Positions 7,226-16,492 of a stretch of 64,000 bases of DNA are shown here, piece after piece; within the stretch, counting starts at the first letter, position 1; the number at the start of each line of letters is the position of its first letter. Source of the DNA: DTU013 sp964490975. GTDB lineage: Bacteria > Bacillota > Clostridia > Acetivibrionales > DTU013. The stretch is from positions 1 through 64,000 of the forward strand of contig CAZBEQ010000005.1 in NCBI GenBank assembly GCA_964490975.1, read 5' to 3'. The position numbers and the translations under genes were made by a program. The notes under the pieces are model-generated. The model ran no database searches. It saw only the letters and a list, made by a program, of their open reading frames with translations, and was not told where the DNA came from.

Positions 7226-9343
7226 TCACTGATTAAGGAGCGGCGTTTCCGGCTTCATCTCTGAACTTCGGGAATCGGCAGCCTTTAGACCAAAATACTC
7301 ATCTATTATGTCTCTGGCTACCGGCGCAGTATTAGAACCCCATACACCTCTTTCAACTACAACAGCAATAGCGATCTTAGGGTCGTCAGCAGGAGCATAG
7401 CATACAAACAGGCCGTTTGGAGAACGGCCGCCTCCACTTTTGGTCTGGGCCGAGCCGGTCTTACCGGCAACTTCGAAAGGAAGGCCTACAAATGCTTTCT
7501 TTGCAGTACCATCTATTGAGGTAGTAACTGCAACCATTCCCTTTTTAACAGCACCTATTGTTGTATCTTTCAATGACAACTGTTCATATGTCGGTTCAGT
7601 CCTGTTTACAATCGATCCGTCATATTTTATTACCTCTTTTATTACATGCGGTCTATAGAGCTTGCCTCCATTGGCTATTGTGGCGATATAGTTGGCCAAC
7701 TGCAGCGGTGTAAATGAATTATCAAACTGTCCTATTGATACCTGCGCCGTGTCTGCAGGCCTCCATATATCATTTCTCAGCTGCTTTTTCAGTTCGATCG
7801 AGGACATCGTTCCTGATACCTCATTGGGCAAGTCTATGCCGGTCTTTTTGCCCAGTCCGAAATTATTTGCCCATCTTGTCAAATCCTCGATACCCGTCTC
7901 AGTGCCAACCAGATAAAAATACACATTGCATGATGTCTCCAGAGCTTTTTGCAGATTGAGCACTCCATGTCCGTAATCAGGTTTTTCAAGGCAAAAAAGC
8001 TTCCTTCCGCCTATATATATAGTCCCCTTGTCGACCCTATTGCTTGAATACGGTGTTATAACACCCTTCTCCAGCGCGGCGACCGCGGTCAGCGGCTTAA
8101 AGGTCGAACCCGGAGCATAGTTCTCCTGTATTGCTCTGTTCAACAGCGCCTTTAGTTTGTTCTCGTCCTTGTTGAGGTCGATAATGGTCTGCTGTGCGAC
8201 TTTGTCCTCCGAACCAGCCAGAAAAACTTCAGGAGAATAGCTTGGATAACTTACCATTGCCAGTATCTCGCCGCTATTTACATCTATCGCAACTGCAGCG
8301 CCTGAAAAAGCATCTCCGTAGTTCGGGCCGTTCTTGTCATTCTTTATCTTCTCAATATTCCTCGCAAGTGAATCCATCGCAACCTTTTGAAGATTGGTAT
8401 CTATAGTCAGCACTACATCATTGCCGGGTATCGGCTCGACAGTGACATTCTTCTGAGTCATTCTGCCTTCATCATCGACCTCAATGCTCATTTTACCATT
8501 TTTCCCGCGAAGATACCTTTCAGCTGTCTTTTCAACGCCAGTCTGGCCTATTAGATCATCATTATCATAGCCCTCATCCTTAAGGCTGTCATACTGATTT
8601 GAATTTATCCTTCTGATGTAACCGAGTACATGAGCCTCCTCATAAGCATTGATGTACTCCCTGACCGGTTCGATAGCGGTAATGATGCCCGGGAATTCAT
8701 GACGCCTTTCCTCCAGTTCGGAAACGGTATCCATCCCTACATCCCTGGCAAGTGTTACTGTTCCGCCTGTGGAGAAATTCCAGTTATCGACGAGGATCTC
8801 ATATCTGAGAGCAATTATGTGATATGCCTGTTCATCAGTATACGAAGGATCTATTTTGAATTTTTCTTCCCTCAGGTATTTGAAAAGCTCTGCGGCACTA
8901 GTCTTTGCCTCATCCTTTTTCATATTCAGTCTGTCGGAATTGGTCTGCCATTTTAATACCTCAGCCTCAGACATATCATTGAAGGCTATAGGATTAAACA
9001 GCAAATATTTTTCCAGGCTGTCAGCGTGATTCTCCCCATTTTTTTCAAGGATATCCCACAATCTGAGCAGCATATCATTCATTTCAGAAGTAGATATATC
9101 CGTCTTTGCGATATAAACGGCATACCCCTGCCTGTTAACTGCAATAGGTACTCCATACCTGTCAAGGATCTTCCCCCTTGAGGCTTCTATGTCCACTTCC
9201 TTAAGCGTCTTCTTTTGCGAATCGGCAATGTACCGCTCACCTTCGACTATTTGAAGATTGAACAAGCGGAATATGATAATGAATAAAAAGATTGCAAATC
9301 CAAAGCATACAATAAAATATCTTTTTTTAAGTTTGCCATCCAT
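7226..9343 (-). CDS. mrdA: Penicillin-binding protein 2 (MrdA), elongasome transpeptidase
   Basis: Class B PBP that cross-links peptidoglycan during rod elongation with MreBCD and RodA. With the start at 9343 it has 705 residues: a cytoplasmic stub, a membrane helix (about 10-30), a dimerisation domain with ASRGKILDRYGVPIA, and a transpeptidase domain. The SxxK motif is STFK (near 413), the SxN motif is SCN (near 471), and KTGSAQ (near 628) is the third. The start is chosen because GGAGG lies 8 nt upstream and it avoids a 35-bp overlap with mreD; the longer in-frame start at 9406 has no RBS. Confidence 0.95.
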   Translation of the reverse strand: MDGKLKKRYFIVCFGFAIFLFIIIFRLFNLQIVEGERYIADSQKKTLKEVDIEASRGKILDRYGVPIAVNRQGYAVYIAKTDISTSEMNDMLLRLWDILEKNGENHADSLEKYLLFNPIAFNDMSEAEVLKWQTNSDRLNMKKDEAKTSAAELFKYLREEKFKIDPSYTDEQAYHIIALRYEILVDNWNFSTGGTVTLARDVGMDTVSELEERRHEFPGIITAIEPVREYINAYEEAHVLGYIRRINSNQYDSLKDEGYDNDDLIGQTGVEKTAERYLRGKNGKMSIEVDDEGRMTQKNVTVEPIPGNDVVLTIDTNLQKVAMDSLARNIEKIKNDKNGPNYGDAFSGAAVAIDVNSGEILAMVSYPSYSPEVFLAGSEDKVAQQTIIDLNKDENKLKALLNRAIQENYAPGSTFKPLTAVAALEKGVITPYSSNRVDKGTIYIGGRKLFCLEKPDYGHGVLNLQKALETSCNVYFYLVGTETGIEDLTRWANNFGLGKKTGIDLPNEVSGTMSSIELKKQLRNDIWRPADTAQVSIGQFDNSFTPLQLANYIATIANGGKLYRPHVIKEVIKYDGSIVNRTEPTYEQLSLKDTTIGAVKKGMVAVTTSIDGTAKKAFVGLPFEVAGKTGSAQTKSGGGRSPNGLFVCYAPADDPKIAIAVVVERGVWGSNTAPVARDIIDEYFGLKAADSRSSEMKPETPLLNQ

Positions 9344-9371
9344 ATCAGATACCTCCGGCAGAATCCACAGC

Positions 9372-9887
9372 TTAATACTTCCTGGCTGATGCTCCCGATG
9401 CATCAAATCTTCTGCCCGCCTTAAGAATCAACGGGAACAAAAGGATTGAAACAACACAATTATATATAGCCTCAGGTAGTATGACATTGATAAAAGCAAA
9501 TATCAACTGGAAATCTGCGGCCATTATATTGTTTATCAGGTACACTATAGTCTCATATGCAATAGAATACACAAATGTAAAGAATGCAACAATCATCAGA
9601 TTTTCCCTGTAGACTCTCTTTGTTACAAAGCCAGCCGCAATACCCAGATAGAACCCCAATAATGCGTTGAACCCCAATATGCCGCCAAATTGTATATCAA
9701 TGCAGAGTCCGGCAAAAAAGCCAACCGCAGCTCCCTCATTACTGTTTCTTATCAACGCAGTTACGATCGTAAATACTAACAGGATATTTGGTATGATACC
9801 ATGTATCCTGGTATATTGGAGCAAAGTTGTCTGCAAAAGAAGAAAAAATATTATGAAGAAAAAATAAAACAATATCTTTCTTTTCAT
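9372..9887 (-). CDS. mreD: Rod shape-determining protein MreD
   Basis: Small polytopic membrane protein of the elongasome. The 171-residue sequence is almost entirely hydrophobic, with about five or six helices and the MreD pattern LGFNALLGFYLGIAAGFVTKRVYRENLM in the middle. It overlaps the mreC stop codon by 4 nt, so the two are probably translationally coupled, and it is followed by mrdA after 28 bp. Confidence 0.9.
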   Translation of the reverse strand: MKRKILFYFFFIIFFLLLQTTLLQYTRIHGIIPNILLVFTIVTALIRNSNEGAAVGFFAGLCIDIQFGGILGFNALLGFYLGIAAGFVTKRVYRENLMIVAFFTFVYSIAYETIVYLINNIMAADFQLIFAFINVILPEAIYNCVVSILLFPLILKAGRRFDASGASARKY

Positions 9888-10744
9888 TTATCAGCACTGC
9901 CTGTATTTTTATTTTGTCCGCCCTTTAATATGAAAACCTCTTCAAGCCTTTTAAAATCAACTGTCGGCTTTATTACGGCATATCTGTCAAGTTCGCTGTT
10001 TGTTTTTCTTACCTCCACGACTTCACCGATTACTATGCCCTTGGGATATATCCCGCCAATGCCTGAGGTTTCGATTACATCACCGACTTCAACATCCACT
10101 TCGATAGGTATGTAAACCATCTTGCAAAGGCCATCCTCCTTAAGCTGCATATCGCCCTTGACAATGGCATATCCGCCGCCGGCTTTTGCAATCCATCCAG
10201 ATACTGCGCTCTCTTCATCTATAATAGTCTGAATATTGGCTGTGGCAGAATCCGAATCAAGCACACGTCCAACAAGTCCTTTAGATCCGGTCACGACCGG
10301 AAAATCCGGTTCAATCCCCTCGCGGCTCCCTATATCCACCTTGAAAACACTGTACCAATTTCCCGGCTCAATTGCAATAATGTTCGCCCCTACCAGTTTG
10401 TAATCGTCAAATTCCCCTTTTAACTCCAACGCACGACGTAATTCTTCATTCTTTGTTTTCAAATCGGAGAATTCCCTGTTTTCATTCTTCAACAGCGCTA
10501 TTTCTTCCCTAAGTGATTCATTCTCTTCCCGCAAGGTATCGATACCCTCAAAGTATGAGAAGATATCTTCTATCTTGTAACCGACTGATGTGAAGAACCC
10601 CTGTACTGGTTTCAAGGGAACACTTAAAATATCGTTCAGCCAATTGAGCTTACTATTTTTACTAACAGAAACAGCCATCGCGATAAGAAGCAATATCGTT
10701 ACGATAGACACAATAAACCACTTACTTTTAAAAAGACGCCGCAA
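9884..10744 (-). CDS. mreC: Rod shape-determining protein MreC
   Basis: Bitopic scaffold linking MreB filaments to periplasmic wall synthases. The 286-residue protein has a membrane helix at about 10-28, a coiled coil (about 65-115: DTLREENESLREEIALLKNE) and the MreC beta-domain with VDIGSREGI and VVTGSKGLVGRV. The start is TTG, with GAGGGG 8 nt upstream. It lies 15 bp after mreB. Confidence 0.94.
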   Translation of the reverse strand: MRRLFKSKWFIVSIVTILLLIAMAVSVSKNSKLNWLNDILSVPLKPVQGFFTSVGYKIEDIFSYFEGIDTLREENESLREEIALLKNENREFSDLKTKNEELRRALELKGEFDDYKLVGANIIAIEPGNWYSVFKVDIGSREGIEPDFPVVTGSKGLVGRVLDSDSATANIQTIIDEESAVSGWIAKAGGGYAIVKGDMQLKEDGLCKMVYIPIEVDVEVGDVIETSGIGGIYPKGIVIGEVVEVRKTNSELDRYAVIKPTVDFKRLEEVFILKGGQNKNTGSADK

Positions 10745-10759
10745 AGGATTGTCCCCTCT

Positions 10760-11782
10760 CTATTTCAATTTCCTTGGCGTTATAAGTACTCTCTTGAGAG
10801 TCTCGATTTCATCAAGGACCTTGCCTGCGCCTACAGCCACACAATCCAGAGGATTTTCCGCAATTGTGACCGGCATTCCCGTCTCCTCTTTTATTAATGT
10901 GTCAAGTCCGCTCAGCAGCGCTCCTCCGCCTGCAAGCATGATGCCCCTGTCCATGATGTCGGCAGCCAGCTCCGGCGGTGTCTTTTCAAGTGTATATTTG
11001 ATTGAATCTATAATCGAATTAATAGGCTCTTTCAACGCTTCATTTATTTCGCCTGATGAAAGTGTAATATTCTTAGGAAGACCGGTAATCAGATCCCTGC
11101 CCCTTACCTCCATGTATTCTTCCTTGGGTTTTAAATACGCGTTTCCTATTTTCATTTTGATCTGCTCCGCAGACCGTTCACCTATCATAAGGTTGTACTC
11201 TTTCTTGACAAAAAGCACTATTGAATCGTCAAATTCATCACCGGCAACCCTTAGAGATTTACTGGTAACTATTCCTCCCAGAGATATTACAGCTACTTCA
11301 CTTGTGCCTCCGCCGATATCGACGATCATACTGCCCGAAGGTTCTTCCACCGGAAGATTAGCTCCGATGGCAGCAGCCATTGGTTCCTCTATAAGGTACG
11401 CCTCTTTTGCTCCGGCTGACAGCGTCGCTTCTTCCACGGCTCTTTTTTCTACCTCTGTTACACCCGACGGTACACATATGACAACTCTTGGTTTTGATAT
11501 AAAGCCGCTTCCCATTGCTCTTTTTATAAAGTGCTTGAGCATGTTCTGAGTTATATCAAAATCAGCAATAACACCATCCTTCATCGGTCTTATTGCTACA
11601 ATATCTCCCGGTGTCCTTCCGATCATGCTCTTAGCATCATCTCCGACAGCCAGTATCGTCTTTGAGTTTTTGTTTATTGCCACTACAGATGGTTCTCTTA
11701 TCACAATGCCCCTGCCCTTGACATGGACCAGCGTATTAGCTGTCCCCAGGTCAATTCCTATGTCCCTTGCAAAAAATCCCAT
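10760..11782 (-). CDS. mreB: Rod shape-determining actin homologue MreB
   Basis: Bacterial actin that organises lateral wall synthesis. The 340-residue protein shows the phosphate-1 loop IGIDLGTANT (residues 8-17), the phosphate-2 and connector motifs IVDIGGGTSEVAVI, and the adenosine motif MLAGGGALLSGLD. GGAGG precedes the ATG. It is the first gene of the mreBCD-mrdA unit and lies 51 bp after radC, the usual order maf-radC-mreB in Bacillota. Confidence 0.97.
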   Translation of the reverse strand: MGFFARDIGIDLGTANTLVHVKGRGIVIREPSVVAINKNSKTILAVGDDAKSMIGRTPGDIVAIRPMKDGVIADFDITQNMLKHFIKRAMGSGFISKPRVVICVPSGVTEVEKRAVEEATLSAGAKEAYLIEEPMAAAIGANLPVEEPSGSMIVDIGGGTSEVAVISLGGIVTSKSLRVAGDEFDDSIVLFVKKEYNLMIGERSAEQIKMKIGNAYLKPKEEYMEVRGRDLITGLPKNITLSSGEINEALKEPINSIIDSIKYTLEKTPPELAADIMDRGIMLAGGGALLSGLDTLIKEETGMPVTIAENPLDCVAVGAGKVLDEIETLKRVLITPRKLK

Positions 11783-11833
11783 ATTAATTTCCTCCCACTC
11801 TTCTATGAAAGGGCATTGATTTGTCCGGCGAGA

Positions 11834-12532
11834 CTACATCATACCCTGCTCTTTTAAGCTTATATATCTTCCATCCCCGATCACTACATGATCCAGGACC
11901 TTGATCCCTAATATATTCCCTGCATTCACAAGCCTGTGTGTCGTTTCTATATCTTCCCTGCTAGGTTCAGGATCGCCGCTGGGATGGTTGTGTACGAGCA
12001 GCATGCCCGAACAGCCTACCTTAACAGCCTCACTAAATACCTCTCTGGGATGTACTATCGATGCATTGAGGCTGCCTACCGATACATCAAGATACTTTAT
12101 AATATGATTTTTCGTATTAAGCAGTATTATCTTGAATACTTCCTTCTTTAGGTGCCGCATCTCCTCCATAAGCAAAGTGCTTACTTCTACAGGTGATTTG
12201 ATGGTCACCCGGTTATTATTTATCAAAGAAGCAGAAACTCTTTTCGAAAGCTCCATCACCGCCTTGATCTGCAGTGATTTTACCCTTCCGATCCCCTTCG
12301 TCTTTCTTAGTTCTTCTACCGAAAGGTCATGGAGATGGGCTATACTCCCGTTATCCCCGCCACTTGCCAGCAGACGCTGTGCAAGCGCCACCGAAGTCTC
12401 CTCGGAGCTGCCCGTTCTTATTACTATAGCCAGCAGCTCTGCATTTGACAAGGTCTCCGAGCCATATTTCTCCAGCTTCTCATAAGGTCTCTCACTAGCT
12501 GGTATATCCTTCATTCTAAGTCTGTATTCCAT
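11834..12532 (-). CDS. radC: RadC family JAB1/MPN-domain protein
   Basis: A DUF/JAB-type protein long annotated as a DNA repair factor, with unproven function. It has an N-terminal helix-hairpin-helix region (LRKTKGIGRVKSLQI) and a C-terminal JAB1 metal-binding domain with the E-x(n)-HxHPSGDPEPSxxD signature (HNHPSGDPEPSREDIE). The start MEYRLRMKDIP fits the family N-terminus and gives 232 residues. Upstream starts at 12571 and 12574 lie only 2-3 nt from a GGAG and are less likely. Confidence 0.92.
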   Translation of the reverse strand: MEYRLRMKDIPASERPYEKLEKYGSETLSNAELLAIVIRTGSSEETSVALAQRLLASGGDNGSIAHLHDLSVEELRKTKGIGRVKSLQIKAVMELSKRVSASLINNNRVTIKSPVEVSTLLMEEMRHLKKEVFKIILLNTKNHIIKYLDVSVGSLNASIVHPREVFSEAVKVGCSGMLLVHNHPSGDPEPSREDIETTHRLVNAGNILGIKVLDHVVIGDGRYISLKEQGMM

Positions 12533-12641
12533 TTTGGTCAACCCCACATTTCTTAAAAAATTATTACGCATCACTCCTTTAATAATACATTTTGCTTACA
12601 TTTATTTCAAGTTTTGAATAATTTCCCTTTATATTTCATTA

Positions 12642-13220
12642 TTACTCATGTGCTGCAACGCCAAAATCCTGTAATAAAAGATACAATCTTCTTAACGGAA
12701 GACCTACGACATTGGAATAACAACCTTCAAGGCTTTCAACAAATAGCGCTGCTCTTCCCTGTATTGCATAAGCTCCCGCCTTTCCAAAAGGTTCGCCTGA
12801 TTCTATATAGGCTTCTATTTCTTTATTAGTTAGAGTGGAAAATCTAACTTTCGTAGTCTCATGAATAGTACTTTTCCTGCCGCTTGACGTATCGATCAGC
12901 GCCATGCCTGTTATTACCACATGCTCTCTTCCGGAGAGTTTTCTCAACATGCTGCGTGCGGTTTTGGCATCAGCCGGTTTGCCAAATATTTCATTGTCGC
13001 ATACAACTATTGTATCAGCACCAAGTATAATGCCTTGTTGCCTGTCAGCTACATTAACCGCCTTCAGATATGCCAGCCACTCAGCCTTTTGTTCAGGGGT
13101 GCCCGATATGTCAGCGTTTTCTTCATCTACATCTCCCGGTACAACAACAAACGGTATTCCTGCCTGTGTCAGCAGCTCCCTGCGTCTTGGCGAAGAAGAT
13201 GCCAGTACTATTTCTCTCAT
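12642..13220 (-). CDS. maf: Maf family nucleoside triphosphate pyrophosphatase
   Basis: House-cleaning pyrophosphatase acting on dTTP/UTP and modified nucleotides, also linked to septum inhibition. The 192-residue protein starts with the invariant substrate loop LASSSPRRRELL (residues 6-17) and has ILGADTIV with the catalytic Asp (near 70), KPADAKTARSML and the YAIQGRAALFVE segment. It is the first gene of the shape cluster, 67 bp before radC. Confidence 0.95.
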   Translation of the reverse strand: MREIVLASSSPRRRELLTQAGIPFVVVPGDVDEENADISGTPEQKAEWLAYLKAVNVADRQQGIILGADTIVVCDNEIFGKPADAKTARSMLRKLSGREHVVITGMALIDTSSGRKSTIHETTKVRFSTLTNKEIEAYIESGEPFGKAGAYAIQGRAALFVESLEGCYSNVVGLPLRRLYLLLQDFGVAAHE

Positions 13221-13387
13221 CCTTTGTTCCTTTCAACCTACCCTTTGCAGAGGTGTGTCCAAATGCTCTAGCGTGTCCCCTTACAATATTACCATAAAAA
13301 CAAAAATGGATATATATAATATACCCAAGTTCATTTTGTATAGAAATATTGTTTTAACAAACATCGTCATATGAAAAAGATAGAGAA

Positions 13388-14281
13388 TTATTTATAAATA
13401 GCAACATCTATCCTTCTGTTCTTTTGTCTGTTGTATTCGCTGTCGTTCGGCACTATTGGCTTGAATTCAGCATTTCCTGTTGCTGTAAGATATTTCTCAT
13501 CGATGTTGCAATTATCGACCAGGAATTTGACAACATTTGTAGCCCTTTTGGTAGACAGCTCCCAGTTTGATGGAAACTCCCTGGTATTGATCGGTCTGTC
13601 ATCAGCATGGCCTTGTACTTGTATATCGTTGTCAAGTGTTTTGAGTATCTCGCCGATTTTTTCTATCACAGGCTTTGCAGTCGCCTTGAGATCAGCACTT
13701 CCCGTATCAAACAATATAACTGAATCCATCCTAAGGATTATTATCGTTCCTTCATCAATAACCTTAATATTTTCATTCAACCCCATTTTATCGATAAGCC
13801 CCTGGATATCGGTTTTAAATGTACTGATGCCGCCAGTTCTCTGGTCTTCTCCTAAACCGGTTTCGTCGCCCGGGTTACCTTCTTCATTGCTTACGCCGAT
13901 TTCATCACCTTCATCACCCAATTTCCCGACATCATCGCCCTCGTCGCCCGTCTTGCCCTTCTCATCCACACCGGCTTCATCGCCCTCTATGCCTTCATGT
14001 TCTGAGCTCTCACCCAAGACTTCTTCTCCAACGCTGTATGGCGTAAGACTTATCATTGAATCTCCATCATTTATGTTAAAATCTCCGCTTCCCACAGTAG
14101 GACCGGAAAAGGCGGTACGCATCGACAGTGCTGCTTTTTCGAATTTCTGCTTGTCAACTATAGCCATGGAAAAAAGAAGAACGAAAAAGCAAAGGAGATT
14201 AGTTACAAGATCTCCATACGTCGTAAGCCATCCTCCTCCACCTCCACCGGAGCTTTCTTCGGTTCTTCTCTTTTTGCCCAT
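13388..14281 (-). CDS. motB: Flagellar motor stator protein MotB with acidic repeat insertion
   Basis: Peptidoglycan-anchored half of the flagellar stator. It has a basic, Gly-rich N-terminus, one membrane helix (about 19-41) with the proton-binding Asp24 in TYGDLVTNLL, and a C-terminal OmpA/MotB domain (about 175-296: LFDTGSADLK, QGHADDRPI, NWELSTKRA). Unusual is an acidic low-complexity stretch between plug and OmpA domain (about 85-147), built of GDEG/GDEx repeats. The linker is longer than in B. subtilis MotB and should extend or flex the stator. GGGAG lies 8 nt before ATG; motA ends 14 bp upstream. Confidence 0.93.
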   Translation of the reverse strand: MGKKRRTEESSGGGGGGWLTTYGDLVTNLLCFFVLLFSMAIVDKQKFEKAALSMRTAFSGPTVGSGDFNINDGDSMISLTPYSVGEEVLGESSEHEGIEGDEAGVDEKGKTGDEGDDVGKLGDEGDEIGVSNEEGNPGDETGLGEDQRTGGISTFKTDIQGLIDKMGLNENIKVIDEGTIIILRMDSVILFDTGSADLKATAKPVIEKIGEILKTLDNDIQVQGHADDRPINTREFPSNWELSTKRATNVVKFLVDNCNIDEKYLTATGNAEFKPIVPNDSEYNRQKNRRIDVAIYK

Positions 14282-14295
14282 CTATATCACTCCCA

Positions 14296-15102
14296 TTAAG
14301 CAGAGACAGACTTGCCTGAGTCTTCCGCTCCCTCTTTCTTTTCTGCTGCTTTTCTTTGGTCAGGTGTGAGGAATATTTTGAGCTTCTGCTCGAGCATTTT
14401 AGGATTCTCTCCTGCCTGAATAGAAATAACAGCTTCAGCTATCATCTCTTTCATGTGCACTTCCTCATCACTTTTTAATTTTAGTTTGCCTGCCATGGGA
14501 ATACAAATAAAGTTGGCGAGTATACTTCCATAGAAAGTCGTTACCAGAGCGACCGACATTGAGGGGCCGATCTGGGATGGGTCGTCAAGCTTGAGCAGCA
14601 GGTTTATAAGTCCAAGCAGTGTTCCGATCATGCCCCATGCAGGAAAAATTGCTCCCATCATGTTAAATACAGCTTGTCCTTGACCATGGCGTGCTTGCAT
14701 ATTTGATATTTCTGTATCCATAAAGTCCTTGATTGTCTCTGACTCAATACCATCAACAACCAGCTGGAGAGACTGCTTTATAAAAGGGTCCTCCATTTGC
14801 TCCAGTTCAGGTTCTATTGACAGGAGCCCTTCTCTTCTTGTTTTTTCAGAAAGCTTTACCAGCATCTCGATAGTTTCATTAGCAGAAGTGGCTTTATCTT
14901 TGAAAATATGAGCAGCAAGCTTAAAAACGTTGATGACATCCTTCAGCCTGAAGTTAATAAGAGTGGAGCATATGCCACCGCCTATTGTTATAAAAACCGA
15001 TGGCGGATCCCAATACGAACCTAATTCACCGCCTCCGATAAATATGGAAATAACAACACAGGCAATACCACCAAAAACACCAATAAGAGAGCCTAAATCC
15101 AT
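14296..15102 (-). CDS. motA: Flagellar motor stator protein MotA
   Basis: Ion-channel half of the stator, 268 residues with four predicted helices. The signature segment GTLLGLINLLLKLDDPSQIGPSMSVALVTTFYG contains the channel helix and conserved Pro. The cytoplasmic loop carries the conserved charged residues that contact FliG (RREGLLSIEPELEQ). The C-terminal KKEGAEDSGKSVSA is a short acidic/polar tail. First gene of motAB, with a sigma-D-like promoter upstream. No other flagellar gene lies in the window. Confidence 0.95.
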   Translation of the reverse strand: MDLGSLIGVFGGIACVVISIFIGGGELGSYWDPPSVFITIGGGICSTLINFRLKDVINVFKLAAHIFKDKATSANETIEMLVKLSEKTRREGLLSIEPELEQMEDPFIKQSLQLVVDGIESETIKDFMDTEISNMQARHGQGQAVFNMMGAIFPAWGMIGTLLGLINLLLKLDDPSQIGPSMSVALVTTFYGSILANFICIPMAGKLKLKSDEEVHMKEMIAEAVISIQAGENPKMLEQKLKIFLTPDQRKAAEKKEGAEDSGKSVSA

Positions 15103-15151
15103 ATCGCTTCATCCTTTGCTTATTGAAAGGTAATTTGTTTATCACTATATT

Positions 15152-15179
15152 CTATCGGATGAAGATAAGAATTGCATTA
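15152..15179 (-). promoter_or_regulatory. Possible sigma-D (FliA) promoter of motAB
   Basis: On the minus strand TAAT (15176-15179) and TCCGATAG (15152-15159) are spaced by 16 bp. This resembles the flagellar sigma consensus TAAA-N15-GCCGATAT. The site lies 50 bp upstream of the motA start, where a stator promoter is expected. One mismatch in the -35 and two in the -10 leave some doubt. Confidence 0.55.
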
Positions 15180-15195
15180 TATATTTTTTGCTGAG

Positions 15196-16479
15196 TTATG
15201 AAAGTATCCCGCTCGCGAACGCCTTTGCCATAGGGACTTCAAGCGATTTTACAGAAAATTTGAGCCGTAATTTGCCATATTCCCTTCCTATTCTTTTGTA
15301 GCTGCGTTTAAGGCTGTTAAAATCGATAGGAGAATATTCCTGCAGCGCTATGAGGTAATTCTTGTCAAACAAGTTAGTATTGCTAGCAATAGCACCCATA
15401 GCAAGGATTACTATGCTTTTTTTCATGAGCTCTTTGATTTGTACAGCCTCTTTACCTGTAAAGCATTTGTCATCATCCATCAAGGCTATAGTAAAATTTA
15501 TAAGTCTGTTTGTATGACTTTGTATAGTATCACTGCCAACATTCACCGAAAACAGTGTATTGTGACCATTGCTTTTGTCTGTTTCAATATCCTGTAAATC
15601 GTCTATGAGCTGCAATAAAACGCCAAAGTTAAAAATAAACTCTGCTTCATCCTCACTAAGGCTTCCTTTTATAAGGCATCCATCAGCAAGCACAGAGCTT
15701 CCGCCTTTTTCGACACTAATGGCAAAAATTTCCTCTGTGCTCAGCTTATCAGAACCGTCCTGCCGCATACTCCCGACTTGTGCGTCATGTATGCCTGAAA
15801 GGCTCTGATACACCATTTGATACTGGCTGCGGTCATATTGGGCCTCTATAATATCAACCAGCCGGAAAAGCTTGTTTTCCAGTGGTGTTCCAGCCGTAAC
15901 AGGAAAACCGGCCAGTCTTTTGCCCAAATTATTATTTGTATTGTTTTTTTTGGAATTAGAAATTTGATTTGCATCCAGAAAATTGTCGGTGTACGGATAT
16001 AACATACTGTATGCAAATATCGATTTGGTCAGTTCAATTCTCTTACCCATGAGTCTCTGTATGCAGTCCATTATCCAAACATTCCTAAGCGACTGCAGTA
16101 TGTCGTCAAACCTGAAGGATGCGTCAAACCTGCGAGCTTCTGTAATAAACTCTGAGGTTACATCACAAAAGCCTTCATTCAAAAGCAGCCTCATACTGTC
16201 ATCACTTAATCCAACTATATTGACTCCACAGTCATAAATCAACCGCTTCAGCGAGGTTCCCCATTGCACCGTATCGTCGCTGCCATTGCCCTTGAAACCT
16301 TTTACAAGCCTTACAACATCATCGATAAAAGCCTTAAAGCGAGCTTCATTGACAGAATGCTCATATACAGCAAATTTTTTATACAAAAGCGGGAAAGTAT
16401 CAGGGGTACTTTCCCAGACTTCTATAGACTTTCTCTTTAATTCATCAATTATGGTTTCCATGCCAATATTATTATTCAT
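15196..16479 (-). CDS. Class 1 isoprenoid biosynthesis-type enzyme
   Basis: A helical 427-residue protein with the two aspartate-rich signatures of trans-isoprenyl diphosphate and terpene synthases in atypical form. These are YTDNFLD near residue 167 (in place of DDxxD) and QLIDDLQDIETDKSNGHNT near 290 (second motif DDxxD with the basic and Gly-Thr tail). It is longer than ordinary prenyl transferases (about 300 residues). Substrate and product cannot be read from sequence. It sits between motAB and pspC without other isoprenoid genes. ATG at 16479 has GGGG 5 nt upstream; the preceding TTG codon is a less likely start. Confidence 0.65.
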   Translation of the reverse strand: MNNNIGMETIIDELKRKSIEVWESTPDTFPLLYKKFAVYEHSVNEARFKAFIDDVVRLVKGFKGNGSDDTVQWGTSLKRLIYDCGVNIVGLSDDSMRLLLNEGFCDVTSEFITEARRFDASFRFDDILQSLRNVWIMDCIQRLMGKRIELTKSIFAYSMLYPYTDNFLDANQISNSKKNNTNNNLGKRLAGFPVTAGTPLENKLFRLVDIIEAQYDRSQYQMVYQSLSGIHDAQVGSMRQDGSDKLSTEEIFAISVEKGGSSVLADGCLIKGSLSEDEAEFIFNFGVLLQLIDDLQDIETDKSNGHNTLFSVNVGSDTIQSHTNRLINFTIALMDDDKCFTGKEAVQIKELMKKSIVILAMGAIASNTNLFDKNYLIALQEYSPIDFNSLKRSYKRIGREYGKLRLKFSVKSLEVPMAKAFASGILS

Positions 16480-16492
16480 CAATACCCCGCGC

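Noticed and set aside
13431..14369. 312-codon plus-strand ORF
   Set aside because: Exact antisense shadow of motB; Ser/Pro-rich composition comes from the acidic and Gly repeats.
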